Assembly: GCF_000939975.1 (NCBI RefSeq)
Contig: NZ_LK391969.1
Location: 2,363,953 to 2,427,952 of the forward strand
Direction of reading: 5' to 3'
Length of the DNA: 64,000 nucleotides
From: Pseudomonas saudimassiliensis
GTDB taxonomy: Bacteria > Pseudomonadota > Gammaproteobacteria > Pseudomonadales > Pseudomonadaceae
Shown: positions 38,750 through 48,230 of the stretch, piece after piece
Numbering within the stretch: the first letter of the stretch is position 1
Layout of the letters: each line of letters begins with the position of its first letter
Translations under genes and position numbers: made by a program
Notes under the pieces: model-generated
What the model was told of the DNA's origin: nothing
Seen by the model: the letters and a program-made list of their open reading frames with translations, nothing else
Database searches by the model: none

Positions 38750-39901
38750 TTAGAGCGGGTAGTTCTTCAACTCCCGGGCAATCAGCAGACGCTGGATTTC
38801 GCTGGTGCCTTCATAGATCTGGGTGATGCGGGCATCGCGGTATAGCCGCTCGACGGGGTAGTCTTCAAGATAGCCGTAGCCGCCGTGAATCTGCACGGCC
38901 TTGGAGCACACCTCTTCGGCCATTTCACTGGCGAACAGCTTGGCCTGGGAGGCTTCCGACAGGCAGGGGATACCTTCGGTGCGCAGGCGCGCCGCGTGCA
39001 GAATCAACAGGCGTGCCGCGTTGAGGCGGGTGTGCATGTCGGCCAACATGTTGGCAACGCTCTGGTGCTCGGTGAGCGGCACGCCAAACTGGGTGCGTTC
39101 ACGGGCGTAGGTCAGGGCGGCTTCAAAGGCCGACCGAGCGATGCCCAGCGCCTGGGCGGCAATGCCGATGCGGCCGCCTTCCAGGTTGGACAGGGCAATC
39201 GCCAGACCCTTGCCGCGCGGGCCAAGCAGATTGGCCTCGGGGATGCGGCAGTTGTCCAGGGTCACGGCGCAGGTGTCCGAACCGCGGATACCCATCTTGT
39301 GTTCCATACGCTCGATCTTGAAACCGGGGTTGTCAGTGGGCACCAGGAAGGCTGATAAGCCTTTCTTGCCCAGCTCCGGATCGGTAACGGCAAACACGAT
39401 AGCCAGATGCGCGCGTTTGGCGTTGCTGACGAATTGTTTGGCGCCGTTGATGACCCACTCGCCATTGTCCAGCACCGCCCGGGTGCGCAGGTTATGGGCC
39501 TCGGAGCCCGCCTGGGGTTCGGTCAGGGCAAAGCAGCCGATCTTTCTGCCGGCAGCCAGATCCGGCAGCCAGGTTTGCTGCTGCTCAGGGGTGCCATATT
39601 TGAGCAGCGGGCCACAGCCCACCGAGTTGTGAATGCTCATCATGGCTCCGGTGGCGCTGCAGCCGGCGGCGATTTCTTCCACGGCCAGGGCATAGGCGAT
39701 GTAGTCAACATAGCTGCCGCCCCATTCCTCGGGGACGACCATGCCCAGCAGGCCCAGCTCACCCATCTGGCTTACCACAGCGTCGTCGATCCAGCCGGAC
39801 TTGTCCCATTCGGCAGCGCGGGGGGCTAGTTCGCTCTGGGCAAACTGGCGGGCCATGTCGCGGATCATGCGCTGGTCTTCATTAAGCTCGATGTCATGCA
39901 T
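38750..39901 (-). CDS. Acyl-CoA dehydrogenase, probably isobutyryl-CoA dehydrogenase
   Basis: A 383-residue FAD enzyme of the acyl-CoA dehydrogenase family. The signatures [15 protein letters not shown] and [20 protein letters not shown] are present, and the C-terminal segment contains [17 protein letters not shown] with the catalytic Glu typical of short-chain acyl-CoA dehydrogenases. Clustering with 3-hydroxyisobutyryl-CoA hydrolase and mmsB points to isobutyryl-CoA oxidation in valine catabolism; a 2-methylbutyryl-CoA role is possible. It lies 13 bases after the hydrolase gene. Confidence 0.9.
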   Translation of the reverse strand: MHDIELNEDQRMIRDMARQFAQSELAPRAAEWDKSGWIDDAVVSQMGELGLLGMVVPEEWGGSYVDYIAYALAVEEIAAGCSATGAMMSIHNSVGCGPLLKYGTPEQQQTWLPDLAAGRKIGCFALTEPQAGSEAHNLRTRAVLDNGEWVINGAKQFVSNAKRAHLAIVFAVTDPELGKKGLSAFLVPTDNPGFKIERMEHKMGIRGSDTCAVTLDNCRIPEANLLGPRGKGLAIALSNLEGGRIGIAAQALGIARSAFEAALTYARERTQFGVPLTEHQSVANMLADMHTRLNAARLLILHAARLRTEGIPCLSEASQAKLFASEMAEEVCSKAVQIHGGYGYLEDYPVERLYRDARITQIYEGTSEIQRLLIARELKNYPL

Positions 39902-39914
39902 CTATCTGTCTCCC

Positions 39915-40979
39915 TCAAGCCTGGCCCGGTTGGAAGTCGGCGAAGAACGCTGCCACCCGGGCGGGGCTGACGTCGTCCAGCGTAGGCGGATTCCACCGGG
40001 GGTTCTTGTCCTTGTCGACGATGAGTGCGCGTACGCCTTCCATGATGTCGCCCTCGGCGAACCACTGGGCATCCAGGTGCAGTTCCAGTGCAAAGCAGTC
40101 GGGCAGGCTCAGTTCGCGCCCCTGGCGCAGCAGCTCCAGGGTGACGTTCATGGCCAACGGCGATTTGCTGTCGATGGCCGCCAGGGTACGTTCGGCCCAG
40201 TCCTGGTAGGCGGGGCATTCCTCAGCGGCCAGCGAGGCGCGGATGCGCGGCATGTCTGGCTGGCTGAAGTGGTGATCGATGGCCGAGCGCATGGCCTTGA
40301 TCTCCGAGCCCGGAATCTTCTGCGAGGCGCGCTTGTGCAGCAGCGCGTCCAGGTCGCTGGCAGGTTCGTCGGACCATTGCATGCTATCGAGCGCCTGATC
40401 CAGCTCGCCAACGAGGTCGCTGCCGAGGCAGTGATCGGCCAGCCCGCAATAGAGGGCATCGGCTGCGCGGATATGGGTGCCGGTGATGCCCAGGTACTGG
40501 CCGATGGCGCCGTCCAGGCGGGACAGGAAGTAGCTGCCGCCGACATCCGGGAAGTAGCCGATGCCGGTTTCCGGCATGCCCATCTTTACCCCCTCGGTGA
40601 TCACCCGATGCGATGCCGCCTGGGCCAGGCCCATGCCGCCGCCCAGCACGAAGCCGTCCATCAGGGCGACAACCGGCTTGGGGTAGTCATGGATCAACTG
40701 ATCCAGCGCGTACTCCTCGCGGAAGAAGGTCATGTACATGCCATCGCCGGCCAGGTAGCTGTCATACAGCCCGCGGATATCGCCACCGGCGCAGAAGGCT
40801 TTCTCGCCATTGGCGCGCAGCACCACGACGCGCACCTGATCATCGTTCAGCCAGGCGTCCAGCTGCTGGCGCAGCTGGCGGACCATGTCCAGGTTCAGGG
40901 CGTTGAGGCCGGCAGGGCGGTTGAGTGTCAGGTGGCCGACGCGGTTGCGCACCTCCACCAGTACGGTCTGCTCGGTCAT
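39915..40979 (-). CDS. 3-hydroxyisobutyryl-CoA hydrolase
   Basis: A 354-residue crotonase-superfamily protein, longer than enoyl-CoA hydratases, with the HIBCH-type region GMPETGIGYFPDVGGSYFLS and the oxyanion-hole segment VLGGGMGLAQAASHRV. It releases free 3-hydroxyisobutyrate from its CoA ester, which mmsB next oxidises. The ATG overlaps the mmsB stop by four bases, so the two steps are co-expressed. The C-terminal half with NPRWNPPTLDDV also matches the family. Confidence 0.92.
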   Translation of the reverse strand: MTEQTVLVEVRNRVGHLTLNRPAGLNALNLDMVRQLRQQLDAWLNDDQVRVVVLRANGEKAFCAGGDIRGLYDSYLAGDGMYMTFFREEYALDQLIHDYPKPVVALMDGFVLGGGMGLAQAASHRVITEGVKMGMPETGIGYFPDVGGSYFLSRLDGAIGQYLGITGTHIRAADALYCGLADHCLGSDLVGELDQALDSMQWSDEPASDLDALLHKRASQKIPGSEIKAMRSAIDHHFSQPDMPRIRASLAAEECPAYQDWAERTLAAIDSKSPLAMNVTLELLRQGRELSLPDCFALELHLDAQWFAEGDIMEGVRALIVDKDKNPRWNPPTLDDVSPARVAAFFADFQPGQA

Positions 40980-41869
40980 TCTATGGCTCCGTTGTACAGC
41001 TTGATGATGGCAGAGAAGTCCAGCGCGCCATTACCCTGGCTGCTGAAGGTCTGGTACAGCTGCTGGGCCAGACCGCCGAGGATCACCGGTTGCCGCGATT
41101 GCCTGGCTGCTTCGGTGGCCAGCCCCAGGTCCTTGAGCATCAGGTCGGTACCGAAACCGCCGGTGTAGCCGCGGGAAGCCGGTACGTTGTCCATGACGCC
41201 AGGATAGGGGTTATAGGTGTCCGAGCTCCAGTTGCGGCCGCTGGAGGTGTTGATTATGCCGGCCAGGACCGCGGGGTCCATGCCCAGGGACACGCCCAGG
41301 TTCATCGCCTCGGCGGTGCCGATCATGGTGATGGCCAGCAGCATATTGTTGGCGACCTTGGCGACCTGGCCATTGCCGGTGGGGCCACAGTGAACGATGT
41401 TTTTGCCCATGGCCTGGAGTATTGGCAGGGCCGTGTCGAAGTCCGCCTTGTCGCCGCCGACCATGAAGGTCAGGGTGCCGGCAGCGGCGCCGCCGGTACC
41501 GCCGGAAACCGGGGCATCAATCATGCGGTTACCCTGTTTCCCAGCAGCAGTAGCTACCTCGCGGGCACTCATGGGGTCGATGGTAGAGCTGTCGATCAGG
41601 CGCACGTGCGCAGCCACATGGGCCAGCAGGCCGTTCTCACCCAGGTAGACGCCCTTCACGTGGGGCGCTGCCGGCAGCATGGTTATGATCAGCTCGACGT
41701 CGCTGCGGGCCAGTTCCGCGATGCTGGCGGCGGCAGTAGCACCGGCCTCGACCAGACCGGCGACGGCGCTTTGCGAGAGGTCGGATACGGTGAGCTGGTG
41801 GCCTGCCTTGATCAGGTTACGGGCCATCGGCCCACCCATGTTACCCAGTCCTATAAAGCCAATTTTCAT
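40976..41869 (-). CDS. mmsB: 3-hydroxyisobutyrate dehydrogenase
   Basis: A 297-residue beta-hydroxyacid dehydrogenase with N-terminal Rossmann motif FIGLGNMGGPMARNLIKAGH, substrate motif DAPVSGGTGGAAAGTL, and catalytic Lys in GNGQVAKVANNMLLA. It oxidises 3-hydroxyisobutyrate to methylmalonate semialdehyde with NAD, feeding mmsA. It sits between the enoyl-CoA hydratase gene and the hydrolase gene. Confidence 0.94.
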   Translation of the reverse strand: MKIGFIGLGNMGGPMARNLIKAGHQLTVSDLSQSAVAGLVEAGATAAASIAELARSDVELIITMLPAAPHVKGVYLGENGLLAHVAAHVRLIDSSTIDPMSAREVATAAGKQGNRMIDAPVSGGTGGAAAGTLTFMVGGDKADFDTALPILQAMGKNIVHCGPTGNGQVAKVANNMLLAITMIGTAEAMNLGVSLGMDPAVLAGIINTSSGRNWSSDTYNPYPGVMDNVPASRGYTGGFGTDLMLKDLGLATEAARQSRQPVILGGLAQQLYQTFSSQGNGALDFSAIIKLYNGAIE

Positions 41870-41925
41870 GTGGTTGCCTCATTATTGTTGTCAGGCGGTT
41901 GGGCGTGCTGCGCACGCTCGCTCAC

Positions 41926-42699
41926 TCAGCCGTGCTTGAAGTTGGGTTTACGCTTCTCGACAAAAGCCTGCATGCCTTCGGTCTGGTCGGCGGTGGCGAA
42001 GATGGAGTGGAACACGCGACGCTCGAAGCGCACGCCTTCGGCCAGGCTGGTTTCGAACACGCGGTTCACGCATTCCTTGGTCATCATCACGCTGGGCAGG
42101 GATTTTTCCGCAATGACCTGGGCGGCCTTCAGGGTCTCGTCCAGCAACTGATCCACCGGGAAGATCCGCGCAACCAGACCGGCCTGCTCGGCTTCCTGGG
42201 CGTCCATCTGGCGACCGGTCAGGCACATCTCCATGGCCTTGGCCTTGCCGATGGCGCGGGTCAGGCGCTGGGTACCACCGATACCGGGCAGTACGCCCAG
42301 GTTGATCTCCGGCTGGCCGAAGCGGGCGTTGTCCGCGGCATAGATAAAGTCGCAGATCATCGCCAGCTCGCAGCCACCGCCCAGGGCATAACCGGCCACC
42401 GCGGCGATCAGCGGCTTGCGGCGGTTGGCGATGCGGTCGGCGGGGGAGAAGAAGTCGTCCATGAACACGCCGGGGTACTGCAGATCGACCATCTGCTTGA
42501 TGTCGGCACCGGCAGCAAAGGCCTTGCTGGAGCCGGTCAGCACCACGCAGCCGATATTCGGGTCATTCTCGAACTGGTCCAGCGCCTGGTTCAGCTCGTC
42601 CAGGACCTGGGTGTTCAGGGCGTTCAACGCCTGGGGGCGGTTCAGGGTAATCAGGCCGACGCGCTCACGGGTCTCGATCAGGAGGGTTTCAAAACTCAT
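41926..42699 (-). CDS. Enoyl-CoA hydratase
   Basis: A 257-residue crotonase-family hydratase. Both catalytic Glu regions are seen: [17 protein letters not shown] and [17 protein letters not shown]. In this cluster it most likely hydrates methacrylyl-CoA to 3-hydroxyisobutyryl-CoA; general short-chain enoyl-CoA hydration cannot be excluded. A terminator-like hairpin separates it from mmsA upstream. Confidence 0.93.
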   Translation of the reverse strand: MSFETLLIETRERVGLITLNRPQALNALNTQVLDELNQALDQFENDPNIGCVVLTGSSKAFAAGADIKQMVDLQYPGVFMDDFFSPADRIANRRKPLIAAVAGYALGGGCELAMICDFIYAADNARFGQPEINLGVLPGIGGTQRLTRAIGKAKAMEMCLTGRQMDAQEAEQAGLVARIFPVDQLLDETLKAAQVIAEKSLPSVMMTKECVNRVFETSLAEGVRFERRVFHSIFATADQTEGMQAFVEKRKPNFKHG

Positions 42700-42710
42700 G
42701 TCACTACTCC

Positions 42711-42744
42711 AACAAAAAGAGGCCGGCCTTTACGGAGCCGGCCT
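42711..42744 (-). terminator. Intrinsic terminator between mmsA and enoyl-CoA hydratase genes
   Basis: Arms GGCCGGC (42721-42727) and GCCGGCC (42737-42743) with a nine-base loop. On minus the stem is followed by TCTTTTTGTT (complement of 42711-42720), a good intrinsic terminator directly after mmsA. It implies that mmsA is expressed above the downstream genes or that they have another promoter. Confidence 0.78.
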
Positions 42745-42752
42745 TTCGGGCA

Positions 42753-44261
42753 TTACTTCAGGGTGATGGTCGTGTTCACGGCAGCGGCCTGCTCGTCGTC
42801 ATCGAACCAGCGCGCGGTGATGGTCTTGGTCTGGGTGTAGAACAGGATCACCTGCTTGCCGTACGGACCCAGGTCGCCCAGCTTGGAGCCGCGCGAGCCG
42901 CTGAAGGAGAACAGCGGGACCGGTACCGGAATCGGCACGTTGATGCCGACCTGACCCACGTCGATGTCTTCCTGGAAGCGGCGGGCGATGCCACCGGAAC
43001 GGGTGAAGATGGCGGTGCCGTTACCGTTCGGGTTGGCGTTGATGATCTCGATCGCCTCGTCCAGGGAGTCGGCTTCCATCACGCAGAGTACCGGCCCGAA
43101 GATTTCGGTGTCGTACACGCTCATGCCCGGCTTGACGCCCGCCAGGATGGTCGGGCCGACGAAGTTGCCATCGGCGTAGCCGGGGACCTCGGGGCTGCGA
43201 CCATCCAGCACCAGCTCGGCGCCTTCATCGATACCCTGCTGGATCAGATCGTTGATGCGCTCCAGCGCGGAGCGGGAGATGACCGGGCCGACATCGGTAC
43301 CCGGCTCGACGCCGGCGCTGACCTTGAGGCCCTGGGCCTTGCGCGCCAGTTCCGGCAGCCAGTTGCGCGACTCGCCCACCAGGATGATTACCGGCAGGGC
43401 CATGCAGCGCTGACCGGCCGCACCGAAGGCGGCTCCCACCAGGTTATTGAGGGTCTGCTCCTTGTTGGCGTCGGGCATGACGATGGCGTGGTTCTTCGCG
43501 CCCATCATGCACTGTACGCGCTTGCCGGCCTGGCTGGCGCGGTTGTAGACGTGGGTGCCGACATGGGTGGAGCCGACGAAGGAAACGGCTTTGATGTCCG
43601 GGTGGTCGCAGACCGCATTCACCGCGTCCACGCCGCCGTGGATCACGTTCAGTACGCCCGGCGGGATGCCGGCTTCCAGCGCCAGTTCGGCCAGGCGCAT
43701 GGTGACCATGGGGTCCTGTTCGGAGGGCTTGAGTACGAAGGTGTTACCGGTGGCGATGGCCATGGGGAACATCCACAGCGGGATCATCGCCGGGAAGTTG
43801 AACGGGGTGATACCGGCGCAGACGCCCAGCGGCTGCAGCAGGGTGTAGGTGTCGACACCACCGGCCACGTTGTTGGCCAGCTCGCCCAGTTGCAGGTTGC
43901 CCACGGCGGAGGCGTGTTCGACCACTTCCAGACCACGGAATACATCGCCTTCGGCATCGGCCAGGGTCTTGCCCTGCTCGGCGGTGAGGATGGCGGCTAG
44001 CTCCTTCATGTTCTCGCGGATCAGCTGCTGATACTTGAGGAAAATGCGGGCGCGGGCACCGATCGGCGTCTTGCGCCAGGTCTTGAAGGCTTCCTTGGCG
44101 TTGGCCACGGCGGCGTTGATTTCGTCCTGGGTGGCGAAGGGTACACGGGCCAGGACTTCCTGGGTGGCCGGGTTGACCACGTCGCGCCATTGATCGGTCT
44201 TCGATTCAACGAACTCGCCGTTGATCAGCAACTTGACGGTAGGAATATTGTTATTGCTCAT
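42753..44261 (-). CDS. mmsA: Methylmalonate-semialdehyde dehydrogenase (CoA-acylating)
   Basis: A 502-residue aldehyde dehydrogenase that converts methylmalonate semialdehyde to propionyl-CoA in valine catabolism. The catalytic Cys lies in [13 protein letters not shown], a CoA-acylating MMSDH hallmark, and the fold motifs [16 protein letters not shown] and [13 protein letters not shown] are present. The start at 44261 ([20 protein letters not shown]) was chosen by homology; in-frame sequence further upstream overlaps the divergent LysR gene. It is the first gene of the minus-strand valine cluster. Confidence 0.95.
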   Translation of the reverse strand: MSNNNIPTVKLLINGEFVESKTDQWRDVVNPATQEVLARVPFATQDEINAAVANAKEAFKTWRKTPIGARARIFLKYQQLIRENMKELAAILTAEQGKTLADAEGDVFRGLEVVEHASAVGNLQLGELANNVAGGVDTYTLLQPLGVCAGITPFNFPAMIPLWMFPMAIATGNTFVLKPSEQDPMVTMRLAELALEAGIPPGVLNVIHGGVDAVNAVCDHPDIKAVSFVGSTHVGTHVYNRASQAGKRVQCMMGAKNHAIVMPDANKEQTLNNLVGAAFGAAGQRCMALPVIILVGESRNWLPELARKAQGLKVSAGVEPGTDVGPVISRSALERINDLIQQGIDEGAELVLDGRSPEVPGYADGNFVGPTILAGVKPGMSVYDTEIFGPVLCVMEADSLDEAIEIINANPNGNGTAIFTRSGGIARRFQEDIDVGQVGINVPIPVPVPLFSFSGSRGSKLGDLGPYGKQVILFYTQTKTITARWFDDDEQAAAVNTTITLK

Positions 44262-44385
44262 TGGTGCCCTCTGGGCCGTGGCCCTTGTCGTCTGGAAAGA
44301 TGTCATGGATAGTAGCAGTGCGTTTTTCCCATAAACAATTGGCTCATTCGCAAGTTGGGTCTGCGTTTTTGCACAGGGAGAGGAA
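44262..44385. promoter_or_regulatory. Divergent mmsA/LysR-gene control region with direct repeats
   Basis: This 124-base gap holds two copies of TGCGTTTTT (44319-44327 and 44362-44370), 43 bases apart, about four helical turns. They are candidate regulator contacts, though they do not form a classical LysR T-N11-A box on their own. Confidence 0.4.
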
Positions 44386-45282
44386 ATGGATTGGGACAAC
44401 CTGCGGTTTTTCCTGGAGTTGAGCCGGGCAGGGCGACTGACCACGGCGGCCCGGCGACTTGGGGTTGACCACACCACGGTTTCCCGGCGGCTGCAGGCCT
44501 TGGAGAAAAGCCTGGGCGTCGCATTGTTCCTGCGCGATACCAGCGGCTACACCCTGACCGAGGCCGGGCGCAGCCTCCTGCCGCAGGTGGAGTTGATGGA
44601 AGGAGCCAGCGTGCGCATCGAGCAGGCGCTGCCCAGCCCGGGGGATAGCCTCTCCGGCCAGGTGCGCATCGGTGCCACCGAGGGCTACGGCACCATGTTG
44701 GTGGCGGGGCAGCTCAGTGAACTCAGTCACCGCCATCCGCATTTGCACCTTGACCTGCTGGCGCTGCCCCGCGCAGTGCGCCTGTCCCGTCATGAGGCAG
44801 ACATTGTCATTACCCTGGAGCGCCCCGAGCGCGGCCCCTTTATCATCACCAAACTCACCGACTATGTGCTGCGCCTCTATGCGGGCAAGGATTACCTGCA
44901 GCAGCATGGTCCAATCAACAGCCGCAGTGATCTGGAGAAACACCGCTTCGTCAGTTACGTGGACGACCTGGTGTTCAGCAAGGACCTGCTGTTCCTCGAC
45001 GAGATTGCCGGCTCCGGCGCGGTCGGGGTGCGTAGTACCAGCGTGCTGGCGCAACAGGAGGCGATTGCTGCTGGCGCCGGCTTGGGTATCCTGCCGGCAT
45101 TTACTGCCGACCAAGACTCGCGGTTGAGCCTGATCATGCCGGCCCAGATCCGCTTTATCCGCACTTTCTGGATGTTGATGCCGATTGAATTGAAGGATAT
45201 TGCGCGGATGCGGGTGACCTGGGATTTTCTCCGCGAACAGGCGGAGCGGGAGCGGGGGCGATTGATGGGGTCGGTTGGTTAG
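44386..45282 (+). CDS. LysR-family transcriptional regulator
   Basis: A 298-residue LysR-type regulator: N-terminal winged helix-turn-helix (about residues 1-60, [20 protein letters not shown]) and a C-terminal effector-binding domain. The sequence [20 protein letters not shown] is the D-N-L-R-F-F-L-E subtype. It is divergent from mmsA with 124 bases between, so it probably regulates the valine cluster. In P. aeruginosa the mms operon is instead governed by the AraC-type MmsR; which regulator acts here is inference. Confidence 0.9.
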   Translation: MDWDNLRFFLELSRAGRLTTAARRLGVDHTTVSRRLQALEKSLGVALFLRDTSGYTLTEAGRSLLPQVELMEGASVRIEQALPSPGDSLSGQVRIGATEGYGTMLVAGQLSELSHRHPHLHLDLLALPRAVRLSRHEADIVITLERPERGPFIITKLTDYVLRLYAGKDYLQQHGPINSRSDLEKHRFVSYVDDLVFSKDLLFLDEIAGSGAVGVRSTSVLAQQEAIAAGAGLGILPAFTADQDSRLSLIMPAQIRFIRTFWMLMPIELKDIARMRVTWDFLREQAERERGRLMGSVG

Positions 45283-45387
45283 CCCTCATTTGCTCAGGCG
45301 GTTACCTGGGCCGGAAGGCGGAACGTGGTTTTTACTCCTATCCTGACTAATCTGATACTGGGACGACTATATCGCGATGAGGATGAC

Positions 45388-46266
45388 ATGATGTTGAGAA
45401 ACTGGATGCTGCTGGTACTGCTATGGACAGGAGTGGGAGTTGGGGGCGCATACGCGCAGGCGGAGGACGATGGCGCGCAGGCCCGCGCTTTGCTGACCGA
45501 AGCTGTGGACTACTACAAGGAAAACGGCGACAAGGCGCTGGCGGTATTCAGCCGGCAGGGGCGCTTCGTCAAGGATGATCTTTATGTTTTTGCCATCAAC
45601 ACCAACGGCATCATGCTGGCGAGCGGCGGCCCGTCGGTCATGCTGATCGGGCGGGACATCATGAACTCCATCGATGATGAGCTCAAGCCGAAGTTCCAGC
45701 AGGCACTGAGCCAGCCGGAGAACGGTGAGATCCTCGAGGCAGATTATCCCTGGGGCAGCTGGAATACTGGTGGGAGAAAGATCACCAAGCATGTGTATTT
45801 CCAGCGGGTAGGCGATACGGTTCTGGCCGTGGGTTACTACCAGCCGCGGGCGAGCTCCGAGCAGGCGCTGCAGCTGCTGGAGACGGCCGCCGAGGCGGTG
45901 AGCAGCAACGCGCGGGAGACCTTCAACGCGATCAACGCGCTTGATCCGCGCTTCTACCAGGATGATCTCTATGTATTCGTGGTCGAGCTGGACAGCCAGC
46001 GCTTCGTCGCCCACGGCTCCAACCTGCGCCTCGTCGGCCGCGACTTCGGTGCGCTGGCTGATCGGGTCGGCAAGCCCTTTGGCCAGGAGGCGCTGGACAA
46101 GATCGCGACCACTGAAATGGTCGAATTCGACTACCAGTGGAAGCATCCGATCACCGGTGATACTGAGCACAAGCATGCCTATGCACGCAAGGTCGGCAAC
46201 TACCTGGTGGCGGTGGGGTATTACCAGCCCAATAACGGCGACGGCGCGCAGGCCAGCGCCGAGTAA
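45388..46266 (+). CDS. Exported tandem Cache-domain protein
   Basis: A 292-residue protein with a signal peptide or anchor (MMLRNWMLLVLLWTGVGVGG ending at YAQA) followed by two homologous sensor halves. Each half has DDLYVF followed by GRD (LIGRDIMNS in the first, LVGRDFGAL in the second) and ends in VAVGYYQP or LAVGYYQP, the single-Cache type 2 pattern. There is no kinase, methyl-accepting or cyclase domain, so it is probably a free periplasmic ligand-binding protein. Its stop abuts the stop of the converging acetoacetyl-CoA synthetase gene. The start may be 45391 instead. Confidence 0.85.
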   Translation: MMLRNWMLLVLLWTGVGVGGAYAQAEDDGAQARALLTEAVDYYKENGDKALAVFSRQGRFVKDDLYVFAINTNGIMLASGGPSVMLIGRDIMNSIDDELKPKFQQALSQPENGEILEADYPWGSWNTGGRKITKHVYFQRVGDTVLAVGYYQPRASSEQALQLLETAAEAVSSNARETFNAINALDPRFYQDDLYVFVVELDSQRFVAHGSNLRLVGRDFGALADRVGKPFGQEALDKIATTEMVEFDYQWKHPITGDTEHKHAYARKVGNYLVAVGYYQPNNGDGAQASAE

Positions 46267-48216
46267 CTACTGCTGAAGCTCGACCCGGTGGCGAAAATGC
46301 GCCAGCGCCTCCGGGTTGGCCAAAGCTTCGGTGTTCTTCACCGGTTGGTCGTGCACTGCATCGCGCACGGCCAGTTCGGCTATCTTGCCGCTGCGAGTGC
46401 GCGGTATATCTCGGACCGGGACGATCCGGGCCGGTACATGCCGTGGTGTGGTGTGCTGGCGAATTGCGGTCCTGATGCGCTGCTGCAGCGCGTCATCCAG
46501 CGCGACCCCGTCACGTAATATCACGAACAGCACCACCCGCTCGTCTCCCTGCCACCGCTGGCCGATGGCAACCGATTCCAGCACCTCGTCGATGCGCTCT
46601 ACCTGGCGGTAGATCTCCGCCGTACCAATCCGCACCCCGCCGGGGTTGAGGATGGCGTCCGAGCGGCCATGGATGACCAGCCCGCCGTGTTCGGTCTGCT
46701 CGGCATAATCACCATGGGCCCACACGCCGGGAAAGCGCTCGAAGTAGGCGGCGCGGTAGCGGCTGCCATCCGGGTCGTTCCAGAAGCCCAGCGGCATGGA
46801 TGGGAAAGCGCGGTTGCAGACCAGTTCGCCCTTTTCACCGGTGACCCGCTGCCCATCGTCATTCCATACCTCCACCGCCATGCCCAGCCCCGCGCCCTGC
46901 AGTTCGCCGCGCCAGACTGACTGCAACGGATTGCCAAGCGCAAAGCAGGAGACGATATCGGTACCACCGGAAATGGACGATAGCTGCACGTCCCGCTTGA
47001 TGTCGCGGTACACATAGTCGAAGCCCTCCGGTGCCAGCGGCGAGCCGGTTGAGAGGATGGTACGCAGGCTGTCGAGGCGGTGGCTGTGTGCCGGTCGCAG
47101 GTTGGCCTTCTCCAGCGCGGCGAGGTAACGGGCGCTGGTGCCGAAGACAGTGATGCCTTCGGCATCGATCAGGTCGATCAGCCTGGCATCGTTCGGGTAC
47201 AGCGGGGCCCCGTCGTACAGTATCAGGGTGGCGCCAACGGCGAGCCCTGAGGCCAGCCAGTTCCACATCATCCAGCCACAGGTGGTGTAGTAGAACAAGC
47301 GGTCTTCCGGCTGCAGGTCCGTATGCAAGCCCAGTTCCTTCAGGTGTTGCAGCAGCACGCCGCCGCTGCGGTGGACGATGCATTTGGGCACGCCCGTGGT
47401 GCCGCTGGAATACAGGATATACAGCGGGTGGTCGAAGGGCAGGGCGGCAAAGGTCGGGCTACCGCCGGGCTGGTAGAAGCTGTCCCACGCGCAAACGGCC
47501 ACGCCGGGCGCCGTTGGTTGCGGCACTTCCGCGTTAGCGCCAGTCAGCACCAACTGCTTGACGCTGGGCAACTGCCGCAGCACCTGTGCCAGCCGTTCTC
47601 CCAGCGTAATCTGCTTGCCAGCGTACTGATAACCGGCGCAGGCGATCAACACCTTGGGCGCGATCTGGCCGAAACGGTCGACGATGCCCTGGGCGCCGAA
47701 GTCAGGCGAGCAGGACGACCAGATCGCACCTAGGCTGGTGGCGGCCAGCATGGCGACAATGGCCTGCCAGGCATTGGGCAGCACGGCGGCAACCCGATCA
47801 CCCACACCTACGCCGGCCGCTGCCAGGCTCCGCTGCAGCCCCGCGACATGGGCATGGAGCTGGGCATGGCTCAGCTGTGTCCGCTCCCCGGCCTCGTTGA
47901 TACTGATCAGCGCTGGGCGTTCATCCGTGCGCCGCAGCAGGTGCTCGGCGTAGTTGAGGCGTGCGCCTGTGAACCAGCGTGCCTGGGTCATGTCCTGGGC
48001 TTCTTCCAGCACCTTCTCGGCCGGGCTACTGAAATGCACATCGAAGAACTGCGCCAGACTGTTCCAGAAGTCGGCTCGTCGGTCGACGCTCCAGGCATGC
48101 AACTGGCTGTAGTCGGCCAGGTTCAGCTGGTACTGCCGATTCACGTATTGGCGAAACGCCTCCATCCGGCTGTGGCGGATGCGTTCGGCGCTGGGCGTCC
48201 ATAGCGGTTGGGGCAT
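46267..48216 (-). CDS. Acetoacetyl-CoA synthetase
   Basis: A 649-residue ANL-superfamily ligase that makes acetoacetyl-CoA from acetoacetate, ATP and CoA. N-terminal WTPSAERIRHSRMEAF, ATP motif ILYSSGTTGVPK, and C-terminal catalytic Lys in IPRTRSGKIAELAVRDAV match the acetoacetate-CoA ligase family. It is 14 bases downstream of the HMG-CoA lyase gene, which releases acetoacetate, so it completes leucine degradation. The stop directly abuts the stop of the converging Cache gene. Confidence 0.93.
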   Translation of the reverse strand: MPQPLWTPSAERIRHSRMEAFRQYVNRQYQLNLADYSQLHAWSVDRRADFWNSLAQFFDVHFSSPAEKVLEEAQDMTQARWFTGARLNYAEHLLRRTDERPALISINEAGERTQLSHAQLHAHVAGLQRSLAAAGVGVGDRVAAVLPNAWQAIVAMLAATSLGAIWSSCSPDFGAQGIVDRFGQIAPKVLIACAGYQYAGKQITLGERLAQVLRQLPSVKQLVLTGANAEVPQPTAPGVAVCAWDSFYQPGGSPTFAALPFDHPLYILYSSGTTGVPKCIVHRSGGVLLQHLKELGLHTDLQPEDRLFYYTTCGWMMWNWLASGLAVGATLILYDGAPLYPNDARLIDLIDAEGITVFGTSARYLAALEKANLRPAHSHRLDSLRTILSTGSPLAPEGFDYVYRDIKRDVQLSSISGGTDIVSCFALGNPLQSVWRGELQGAGLGMAVEVWNDDGQRVTGEKGELVCNRAFPSMPLGFWNDPDGSRYRAAYFERFPGVWAHGDYAEQTEHGGLVIHGRSDAILNPGGVRIGTAEIYRQVERIDEVLESVAIGQRWQGDERVVLFVILRDGVALDDALQQRIRTAIRQHTTPRHVPARIVPVRDIPRTRSGKIAELAVRDAVHDQPVKNTEALANPEALAHFRHRVELQQ

Positions 48217-48230
48217 GCTCTACTCCTGGT

